DNA from: SIG205 sp045545595
Lineage (GTDB): Bacteria > Bacillota_I > Bacilli_A > RF39 > UBA660
Reading direction: 5' to 3'
Length of the DNA: 11,836 nucleotides
Assembly: GCA_045545595.1 (NCBI GenBank)
Contig: JAZQBG010000020.1
Coordinates: forward strand, 1-11,836
Below the pieces are notes generated by a model. It was given only the letters and a program-made list of their open reading frames with translations, ran no database searches and was not told where the DNA came from. A program made the translations under genes and the position numbers. Shown in pieces: positions 6,316 through 11,836 of the stretch. Position 1 is the first letter of the stretch, and each line of letters begins with the position of its first letter.

Positions 6316-6344
6316 ATAGTATCATAATTAGTAGTATTTGTCAA
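6316..6344 (-). promoter_or_regulatory. Promoter of the 106-aa gene
   Basis: The minus strand has TTGACA (6339-6344), a 17-bp spacer and TACTAT (6316-6321). A TGA (6324-6322) directly before the -10 forms an extended -10 element. The transcript would start about 20 nt before the start codon, leaving room only for the ribosome binding site. Confidence 0.75.
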
Positions 6345-6397
6345 AGTTAATAACATTATAGAATTTTGGCCTAAAACCTATATTTATAGGATATATT

Positions 6398-6426
6398 AAA
6401 AAAAGAAGAGTGCATTCTCCCTCTTC
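6398..6426 (-). terminator. Second tandem terminator after rpe
   Basis: The minus-strand stem GAAGAG/CTCTTC (6421-6426 with 6405-6410) has a 10-nt loop and is followed by seven U residues (6404-6398). It lies about 25 nt beyond the first terminator. Confidence 0.65.
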
Positions 6427-6444
6427 CCCATAATAAATAGTATG

Positions 6445-6473
6445 AAAAAAAAGTTAGTGATATTCTAACTTTT
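6445..6473 (-). terminator. Primary terminator of the rlmN-rpe operon
   Basis: The 9-bp stem pairs 6465-6473 with 6449-6457 around a 7-nt loop. The run of eight U residues (6452-6445) forms the last part of the stem and the tail. The hairpin begins inside the rpe TAA stop codon (6472-6474). Confidence 0.8.
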
Positions 6474-7107
6474 ATCTTAATTTATCAATTTGTTCTTGAT
6501 AATTTTCTGAATTAGTAATATAACTTCCACTTACTAATATGTCAGCGCCATTATCAATACATTGTTTAGAAGTAATATCATTAATTCCTCCATCTACCTC
6601 TATTACAGTAGTTAAATTATTGCTATCAATATATTTTCTAAGTTTTTGAATTTTATTCAAAGAATCATCAATGAATTTTTGACCACCTTTGCCAGGTTCA
6701 ACACTCATTATTAATACTAAATCAATTTTATCTAAAATTTCATATAAAACTTCTACAGGTGTATTAGGTTTTATAGATATTCCAACCTTTATATTATTTT
6801 CTTTTATCATATTAATGTATTTTTGATAATTATTAATTTCATAATGAATTGTAATATACATTGGGTTTAAATTTTTATAAAAATTAATATATTCTTCTGG
6901 ATTACAAACCATTAGATGAACATCTAATGGTTTTGTAACATACTTATTTATACTTTCAATATTAGCAAACGAAAAAGCTTTATTAGGTACAAAATTACCA
7001 TCCATAATATCATAGTGAATAAAATCAGTATCTGTGTTATTTAGTTTTTTAATATTATCAATTAAGTTATCTTTAATACTTAGAATCGATGTAGAAACTT
7101 TAACCAT
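6472..7107 (-). CDS. rpe: Ribulose-phosphate 3-epimerase
   Basis: Rpe interconverts ribulose 5-phosphate and xylulose 5-phosphate in the cytosolic pentose-phosphate pathway. At 211 residues it is near the usual ~215-220. The TIM-barrel signatures are all present: FIHYDIMDGNFVPN with metal-binding His31 and catalytic Asp33, DVHLMV with His64, SVEPGKGGQKF (135-145) for phosphate binding, and EVDGGI with the second catalytic Asp172. The family's usual PGFGGQ reads PGKGGQ here, and the phosphate-binding GSAIF-like end is GSYIT. The ATG immediately follows the rsgA TAG stop with no gap, so translation is probably coupled; only a modest GGTGAG site overlaps the stop. It is the last gene of the operon. 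In B. subtilis thiN usually follows rpe, but here tandem terminators do. Confidence 0.96.
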   Translation of the reverse strand: MVKVSTSILSIKDNLIDNIKKLNNTDTDFIHYDIMDGNFVPNKAFSFANIESINKYVTKPLDVHLMVCNPEEYINFYKNLNPMYITIHYEINNYQKYINMIKENNIKVGISIKPNTPVEVLYEILDKIDLVLIMSVEPGKGGQKFIDDSLNKIQKLRKYIDSNNLTTVIEVDGGINDITSKQCIDNGADILVSGSYITNSENYQEQIDKLR

Positions 7108-7944
7108 CTACTCACCATCTTTCCAAAACTTCTTGTAATTTTCATATCTACTTTTTAATATCTTATTATTTTCTACTATTTTTTTAATATTACATTCTTT
7201 TTCATTTATGTGTGAACAATCTTGATATTCACAAGTATTTCTATACTTTTTAATATCAACAAATAAATTTTGTAATTCTTCTTTAGGTATATTTTTTAAA
7301 TCAAAAGAAGAGAAGCCAGGAGTATCTGCAACCATTCCTTTGTAGATTTCAAATAATTCTACATGTCTTGTAGTATGTTTCCCTCTATTTAAGGCATTTG
7401 ATATTTCTGCAGTTTTAAGCATCAAATTTTTATCAAGTTTATTCAATAATGTAGATTTTCCTGCACCACTTTGTCCTGCAAATACTGTTAATTTATTTTT
7501 AAATATCTTTTTAATTTTTCTAACTTCAGTATTTAATAATATTCTATAACCAATACTTTTGTAATACTTCATTATTTTTTTTATTTCTTTTTTTTCATCT
7601 TTATTACATAAGTCCATTTTAGTAAAACAAATAATTGGTTCAATATTATTAAATTCTAACATCGCTATCATCTTATCAAGTAAGTTATCTGAGAAGTCAG
7701 GTTTCTTAACACTAGTTACGATCACCACTTGGTCTATGTTTGCAAGTGGTGGTCGCACTAAAGAATTTTTTCTTTCCTCTATTTTAGTTATTATGTTTTT
7801 ATCTAAATCAACTTCTACTTTATCCCCCACTAAAGGTGTAATATTTTTATTTCTAAATACACCTCTTGCTTTACAATCGATAATTTGATTTTTTACTTTT
7901 ACAGTATATAAATCGCTTATCGATTTAATAATTATACCGTTCAT
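7108..7944 (-). CDS. rsgA: Small-subunit ribosome biogenesis GTPase RsgA (CpgA/YloQ)
   Basis: RsgA is a circularly permuted GTPase that checks late 30S maturation near the decoding centre, and in Firmicutes it is also linked to wall synthesis through PrkC. The 278 residues show an N-terminal OB-fold (1-65). The permuted motif order is G4 TKMD (108-111), P-loop GQSGAGKST (157-165), a switch I RGKHTTR (187-193) and G3 DTPG (207-210). The C-terminal zinc site is Cys238, Cys243, His245 and Cys251. All expected residues are present, and the length is slightly short of the ~295 common in the family. The ATG at 7944 is 2 nt after the prkC stop with no strong ribosome binding site (only AGGA about 16 nt away), so translation likely depends on coupling to prkC. 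Confidence 0.97.
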   Translation of the reverse strand: MNGIIIKSISDLYTVKVKNQIIDCKARGVFRNKNITPLVGDKVEVDLDKNIITKIEERKNSLVRPPLANIDQVVIVTSVKKPDFSDNLLDKMIAMLEFNNIEPIICFTKMDLCNKDEKKEIKKIMKYYKSIGYRILLNTEVRKIKKIFKNKLTVFAGQSGAGKSTLLNKLDKNLMLKTAEISNALNRGKHTTRHVELFEIYKGMVADTPGFSSFDLKNIPKEELQNLFVDIKKYRNTCEYQDCSHINEKECNIKKIVENNKILKSRYENYKKFWKDGE

Positions 7945-7946
7945 AT

Positions 7947-9773
7947 TTATTCAGTAGTTCCTGATGAACTTGGGGTTTTAGTAGTTGTATCACCTGTTGT
8001 TGTATTATCATTTTCATCTTTTGCAGAGTTATTATCTTTTTCGTCGATAGTTGGTTCATCTTTTTCTGGTTCTTCAACAATTTCTGGTGCTTTAGAAATA
8101 TTTACTTCAAAGCTAGCACCTTCAGCTATAACTGAACCACTTCTTCTGCTTTGCCAAATAACAATTCCAGGGTCAACAGTAGTTGATACTTTTTCGTTAA
8201 CTTCTAAATTAAGATTATACTTTTCAGCAAATTCTTGTACATCTTCTAAAGTCCATCCTTCTCCTACCATATCAGGATAAAAATCCATGTTAGGAATATA
8301 TAGTGTAACAGTTGTTTCTGCTGAAACTTTTGTACCGGCCTTAGGATTTTGATCAACAATTATATTTTCTTTATCTTCTGTAACATCTTCTACACTTTTC
8401 TTTTTTATTTCAACATTTAAATTGTGAACTTCTTTTAATATAGTTTGAACTTCTATATAATTTTTGCCAATATAATCTTCTAATTCTATATCAGCTACTC
8501 CTGTAGATTCATATAGTATAATTGTTGTACCTTTTTTAACTGTTCTACCAATTGCAGGTGAAGTTTTAACTACCCTTCCAGCTTCAATCTCATCACTATC
8601 TACCTTTTCAGTTTCAACAGCAACTACAAATCCAGCTTTTTCCAATTTTTCTTCAGCATCTATTACAGTCATATCCGCAACATTAGGTATTTTAATAGCT
8701 TTGTTTTCATGACTAGTAACTGCAAAAAATATTCCTGCTCCTATTACCATTATTCCGACTATTATTAATGAAATAATTAAAGCTAATTTTCCTTTTTTCT
8801 TTTCATTAATATCTTCATCTTCTATTTTTTTAGCAATGTTTTCTGTATTAGGATCCTGTTTATTGAAATCTTCAATCTTTTCCATAATTTTAGTATCATC
8901 TAAATCATTTTCAGGATATTGATATACATGTCTTTTTTCATTTTTTCTTGATTCATCTAAAGCAGTTTCTATATCGTGATGCATTTCCCTAGCATCATTA
9001 TATCTATTTTTAGGATTTTTTGCGGTTGCTTTGATTAAGATATTTTCAATTGATTGTGGTATATCTGGATTAATCATAGTTACTGATGGTAATGGTTCTT
9101 TCATTTGTTTAAGTGCTATTTCTACTGCGTTTTCACCTTTGAAAGGAATTGAACCAGTTAATAACTCATACATTAAAATTCCTAGCGAATATATGTCACA
9201 TTTAACACTCGCACCTTTACCATTTGCTTGTTCTGGTGGTAAATAATGAACTGAGCCCATTACCGAATTTGTTTGAGTTAATTGTGTTGAATTAAGTGCC
9301 ATAGCGATTCCAAAATCTGTTATTTTAACTAATCCATTTTCCATTATCATAATATTTTGTGGCTTGATATCTCTATGGATTATATAAGAATCATGTGCAT
9401 GCGCAATACCATCTGTTAACTGAAGCATAATATCAATTACTTCGTTTAAAGTTAATGCACCACGTCTTTTAACAAGTTGTTTTAATGTCTTTCCATCAAC
9501 ATATTCCATTACTATATAGTATTGTCCTTCATCTTCTCCTACATCGTACATTTCCACAATATTAGGGTGTGAAAGACTACTTGCAGATAATGCTTCACGT
9601 TGAAATCTTCTAACAAATTTTTCATCGTTTGATAAATCTCCACGTAAAACTTTAAGCGCAACGTTTCTGTCTAAAATAGTATCGTAAGCTAAATATACGT
9701 TAGCCATTCCACCTTCGCCAATTGTTTTAATGATTTGATATCTATCATTAATCTTTTGCCCCTTAATTATCAC
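7947..9773 (-). CDS. prkC: PASTA-domain Ser/Thr protein kinase PrkC (Stk1)
   Basis: PrkC is a membrane receptor kinase that senses muropeptides or lipid II and controls wall synthesis and stationary-phase behaviour. The kinase domain (about 10-270) has the Gly-rich loop GEGGMANV (19-26), Lys41, the catalytic loop HRDIKPQN (133-140), DFG (153-155) and an activation loop with Thr163, Thr166, Thr168 and Ser170. PPE replaces the APE motif (179-181). A charged juxtamembrane linker precedes one transmembrane helix (about 330-352). Three PASTA repeats follow (about 358-424, 428-493, 495-560). A 48-residue external tail is acidic, then Thr/Ser-rich (TTTGDTTTKTPSSSGTTE). The start is GTG at 9773, chosen because the next residues fit the family N-terminus. 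It overlaps the prpC end by 11 bases, and GGTGA precedes it. PrpC is the antagonist phosphatase. Confidence 0.97.
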   Translation of the reverse strand: MIIKGQKINDRYQIIKTIGEGGMANVYLAYDTILDRNVALKVLRGDLSNDEKFVRRFQREALSASSLSHPNIVEMYDVGEDEGQYYIVMEYVDGKTLKQLVKRRGALTLNEVIDIMLQLTDGIAHAHDSYIIHRDIKPQNIMIMENGLVKITDFGIAMALNSTQLTQTNSVMGSVHYLPPEQANGKGASVKCDIYSLGILMYELLTGSIPFKGENAVEIALKQMKEPLPSVTMINPDIPQSIENILIKATAKNPKNRYNDAREMHHDIETALDESRKNEKRHVYQYPENDLDDTKIMEKIEDFNKQDPNTENIAKKIEDEDINEKKKGKLALIISLIIVGIMVIGAGIFFAVTSHENKAIKIPNVADMTVIDAEEKLEKAGFVVAVETEKVDSDEIEAGRVVKTSPAIGRTVKKGTTIILYESTGVADIELEDYIGKNYIEVQTILKEVHNLNVEIKKKSVEDVTEDKENIIVDQNPKAGTKVSAETTVTLYIPNMDFYPDMVGEGWTLEDVQEFAEKYNLNLEVNEKVSTTVDPGIVIWQSRRSGSVIAEGASFEVNISKAPEIVEEPEKDEPTIDEKDNNSAKDENDNTTTGDTTTKTPSSSGTTE

Positions 9774-10515
9774 TTACGTCACCACTTTCTTTTTCAAGAT
9801 ATGCGATTGATATGTTGTCAAGTCCTCCTCTAGCATTACTTTTTCTAATAAGTTTAATTACCTTATCTTCTATTTCTAATTCTTCATCAATAATTACTTT
9901 TTCTATTTGATCTATCGTTAACATATTAGTTAGTCCATCACTACATAGTAATACACCTTCTAATTCTGTATCTACATCAAATATATCAAGTTCTACAATT
10001 TCATTAGCGCCTAAAGCTTTCATTAATACATTCTTCTTAGGATGATGAACTGCTTCTTCCTCGGTTAATTCCCCAGATTTAACTAGTAAATTTACCAATG
10101 TATGATCTTGTGTAATTTTATGTAATTTACTATTTTTAATTACAAAACCAGAACTATCACCAATATTACCGATAAGTATGAATTCATCAGTAAGTAATGT
10201 AGTTACTAAAGTTGTTCCCATACCTACACTTTCTGGATGTTCATTTGTGTATTTAAAAATTAATGCATTTACTTCATTTACACTATCTTTTAACCAGTTA
10301 ATAGCGTCTTGTTTGTTTCCTACACTTGATATTTCAGAAAATCTTTTTCCTAAATGACTAATAGCGATAGATGAAGCCACCTCACCAGCTTTATGTCCAC
10401 CCATACCGTCTGCTACAGCCATTAGTATTTCACCATTTTTATTTTTAACTATTGTTACACTATCTTCGTTATGATCTCTTACTTTTCCAGAGTCTGTTAA
10501 GTAAAAACTTTTCAT
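9763..10515 (-). CDS. prpC: PP2C-type Ser/Thr phosphatase PrpC (Stp)
   Basis: This phosphatase dephosphorylates PrkC and its targets. The 250 residues match the bacterial Stp/PrpC length. Motifs in order are VRDHNEDS (12-19), VADGMGGHKAGE with metal ligands Asp36 and Gly37 (34-45), GMGTTL (98-103), GNIGDSSG (117-123) with Asp120, ITQDHTLV (134-141), LCSDGLTNML with Asp193 (190-199) and DNISI with Asp233 (233-237). The usual GDSR reads GDSS; the metal Asp is kept. The ATG at 10515 lies 1 nt after the rlmN stop, and its ribosome binding site GGAGGAG is made from the last codons of rlmN. Its stop lies 8 bases inside the start of prkC, in another frame. This tight arrangement is expected to keep phosphatase and kinase amounts balanced. 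Confidence 0.97.
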   Translation of the reverse strand: MKSFYLTDSGKVRDHNEDSVTIVKNKNGEILMAVADGMGGHKAGEVASSIAISHLGKRFSEISSVGNKQDAINWLKDSVNEVNALIFKYTNEHPESVGMGTTLVTTLLTDEFILIGNIGDSSGFVIKNSKLHKITQDHTLVNLLVKSGELTEEEAVHHPKKNVLMKALGANEIVELDIFDVDTELEGVLLCSDGLTNMLTIDQIEKVIIDEELEIEDKVIKLIRKSNARGGLDNISIAYLEKESGDVSDN

Positions 10516-10516
10516 A

Positions 10517-11542
10517 TTACTCCTCCATTTTTTTAGCTCTTAGTTGTCCACATGCTGCATCTATTAGAGAACCAAATTCTCTTCTTACAGTCACATTTAT
10601 ACCATTCTTCTTAAGTATATCATAAAATCTAGTAATTTGTGAACTTTTACTTCGTTTATATCGAATATTTTGTGTTTCGTTGTAAGGTATAAGATTTACA
10701 TAGCAGTTTAAACCTTTTATAAGATTTGCTAATTCCAATGCACACTCATCTGTATCATTAACACTATCTAACATAATATATTCAAAAGTTACTCTTCTAT
10801 TAGTTTTTTCTATATATTTTTTTACAACTTCCATTATTTCTTGTACCTTAAAAACTTTGTTGATAGGCATTATCCTACTTCTTATTTTATTATTTGGCGC
10901 ATGAAAACTAATTGCAAGATTTACTTGTATTCCCTCATCCATAAATTTTTCTATTCGTTTAACTAATCCACATGTTGATAAAGTTATATGTCTAGCTCCT
11001 ATTTCAATAGCTTTTGGATTGTTGATTATTTTGATAAAGTTTAATACATTTTTATAATTATCAAAAGGTTCCCCAATACCCATTAAAACCACGTGCGAAA
11101 TTCTAAGATTTAATTCTTTTTCTACTAATAATATTTGTTGTACCATTTCGTAAGTTTGTAAATTTCTTACTTTTTTTAATCTTCCACTTTGACAAAATCT
11201 ACAACCCATATTACATCCAACTTGTGTTGATACACATAAACTGTTTCCATAGTTATGTTTCATCAATACTGCTTCTATGTAGTTACCATCTATTAATTCA
11301 AATAAAAATTTAACTACATCTTCACCTTTTTTAATATCTATTATTTTTATCCAGTCATTGGTAAAATCTTCTTTTATTTTTTCTTTTATATTCTTTTTGA
11401 TATTGTACATTTGATTTAATCCATGCACCCTTTTTTTATAAATCCATTCATATATTTGTATTGCACGAAATTTTCTATCACCTATACTAAGAAAATATTC
11501 TTCCAATTCTTCTTGAGTATAATTATAAAGATTATTGTTCAT
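10517..11542 (-). CDS. rlmN: Dual-specificity 23S rRNA A2503 / tRNA A37 C2-methyltransferase RlmN
   Basis: RlmN is a radical-SAM enzyme that methylates C2 of A2503 in 23S rRNA and of A37 in a subset of tRNAs through a methyl-cysteine intermediate. The protein is 341 aa from the ATG at 11542. It carries CNMGCRFC (cluster ligands Cys110, 114 and 117 by this start), GIGEP (155-159; GMGEP is more usual) and the C-terminal IDAACGQLRAK with the methyl-carrier Cys331. A GTG at 11554 in the same frame would add four residues, but it sits in the strong GGTGGAGGAG ribosome binding site, so the ATG is preferred. It leads the operon from a nearby promoter. The Cfr paralogue confers antibiotic resistance by C8 methylation. 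The conserved GQLR tail and operon context point to RlmN, not Cfr. Confidence 0.97.
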   Translation of the reverse strand: MNNNLYNYTQEELEEYFLSIGDRKFRAIQIYEWIYKKRVHGLNQMYNIKKNIKEKIKEDFTNDWIKIIDIKKGEDVVKFLFELIDGNYIEAVLMKHNYGNSLCVSTQVGCNMGCRFCQSGRLKKVRNLQTYEMVQQILLVEKELNLRISHVVLMGIGEPFDNYKNVLNFIKIINNPKAIEIGARHITLSTCGLVKRIEKFMDEGIQVNLAISFHAPNNKIRSRIMPINKVFKVQEIMEVVKKYIEKTNRRVTFEYIMLDSVNDTDECALELANLIKGLNCYVNLIPYNETQNIRYKRSKSSQITRFYDILKKNGINVTVRREFGSLIDAACGQLRAKKMEE

Positions 11543-11566
11543 ATACTCCTCCACCTCATACCATTA

Positions 11567-11595
11567 ATTATAACATTTATAATTAAAGTTGTGAA
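11567..11595 (-). promoter_or_regulatory. Promoter of the rlmN-prpC-prkC-rsgA-rpe operon
   Basis: The minus strand has TTCACA (11590-11595), a 17-bp spacer and TATAAT (11567-11572). TGT before the -10 makes an extended -10 element. A short leader with GGTGGAGGAG follows. Confidence 0.8.
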
Positions 11596-11605
11596 TTGAT
11601 ATCAA
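11596..11605. promoter_or_regulatory. Perfect 10-bp palindrome abutting the operon -35
   Basis: TTGATATCAA is its own reverse complement and touches the upstream edge of the -35 box. It could be a regulator half-site pair, but in AT-rich DNA a palindrome of this size may be chance. Confidence 0.25.
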
Positions 11606-11641
11606 AGAAGTTATAGATAATTTATGTAAAAATATGTTAAG

Positions 11642-11668
11642 AAAAAGAATATAGATAATCTATATTCT
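11642..11668 (-). terminator. Terminator of the right-edge gene
   Basis: A perfect 10-bp stem (11659-11668 with 11646-11655) has a 3-nt loop and is followed by UUUU (11645-11642). It begins 6 bases after the stop codon of the partial gene and isolates it from the rlmN promoter. Confidence 0.8.
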
Positions 11669-11674
11669 AAACAT

Positions 11675-11836
11675 TTAATAACTACCTTCTATTAGTGGTT
11701 TAATTGTAGTATCAGCAGTAATTGTTGTAACACCTTCCATTGTTGTTATTGTTGGAAGCGTAATTGTTTCTTCAGTAGGAGTTGTCAACACGTTACCATC
11801 TGCATCTATCCATCTTATTACTTTTCCTTGTTCAAA
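11675..11836 (-). CDS. C-terminal fragment of a Thr-rich, probably surface-exposed protein
   Basis: A minus-strand frame is open from the window edge to TAA at 11675-11677, giving 53 residues. It begins FEQGKVIRWIDADGNVL and ends TTIKPLIEGSY. The fragment is rich in Thr, Ile and Val with alternating beta-type residues, and VIRWIDADGNVL looks like a strand-turn-strand unit of the small repeat domains in surface proteins of Gram-positives. No LPXTG motif, membrane anchor or other sorting signal is present at the C-terminus. A terminator 6 bases after the stop supports the reading frame. The start and most of the gene are outside the window, so function is not assigned. It is transcribed in the same direction as the rlmN operon but separated from it. 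Confidence 0.65.
   Translation of the reverse strand, partial: FEQGKVIRWIDADGNVLTTPTEETITLPTITTMEGVTTITADTTIKPLIEGSY

Noticed and set aside
6377..6390. Short inverted repeat CCTATA-TT-TATAGG between the rpe terminators and the 106-aa promoter
   Set aside because: Six base pairs with a 2-nt loop and no U tract is too weak to call a terminator or operator in such AT-rich DNA.
9763..9773. Frameshift between prpC and prkC suggested by their overlap
   Set aside because: Both proteins have complete family termini. The 11-base overlap with a GTG start is an ordinary coupled arrangement.
1..11836. Mycoplasma-type genetic code (TGA = Trp) given the extreme AT content
   Set aside because: Trp positions checked in typA, rlmN, prpC, prkC, rsgA and orfB are all TGG, and no gene needs TGA read-through.

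Overview
The window is a strongly AT-rich chromosomal segment from a low-GC Gram-positive bacterium of the Firmicutes/Bacilli type. The evidence is AGGAGG-like ribosome binding sites, promoters close to the TTGACA-17-TATAAT consensus, U-tailed intrinsic terminators, and the conserved Firmicutes block rlmN-prpC-prkC-rsgA-rpe. A PASTA-domain kinase implies a peptidoglycan wall. Tryptophans in the recognised proteins are read from TGG and no in-frame TGA is needed, so the standard bacterial code applies and a Mycoplasma-type code is excluded. All twelve stop codons seen are TAA or TAG. An uncultured gut Bacilli lineage (Erysipelotrichales or RF39-like) would fit, but that is inference.

All chromosomal genes lie on the minus strand, so transcription runs from high to low coordinates. 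At the right edge is the C-terminal end of a Thr-rich, probably surface-exposed protein, closed by a terminator. Next comes an operon with one good promoter (11567-11595) and tandem terminators (6398-6473): rlmN (rRNA/tRNA A2503/A37 methylation), prpC (PP2C phosphatase), prkC (membrane Ser/Thr kinase with three PASTA domains), rsgA (30S-maturation GTPase) and rpe (ribulose-phosphate epimerase). The genes overlap or are 0-2 nt apart, so they are very probably co-transcribed and translationally coupled. They join cell-wall signalling, ribosome assembly and pentose-phosphate metabolism as in Bacillus subtilis, but no thiN follows rpe.

The middle part holds two unrecognised genes. One is a two-helix membrane protein of 106 aa with its own promoter and terminator. 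The other is a soluble 138-aa protein behind a perfect-consensus promoter. A long two-part U32-family (RlhA/TrhP-like) protein follows, likely an RNA-hydroxylation enzyme. It is separated from the 138-aa gene by a hairpin terminator that contains that gene's stop codon.

The left part has a self-contained PD-(D/E)XK (Rpn-like) gene and typA/bipA, the ribosome-associated GTPase. Ten bases past the typA stop, the right end of an IS3-family insertion sequence begins on the plus strand: the last 31 codons of its orfB transposase and the terminal repeat ending in TACA. A 14-bp hairpin with a U tail lies inside those transposase codons, oriented to terminate transcription coming out of typA. It is a good hairpin only in the antisense RNA, and this is the most striking structure in the window.

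I see no tRNA, rRNA, CRISPR array or riboswitch. No gap between genes exceeds about 185 bases.
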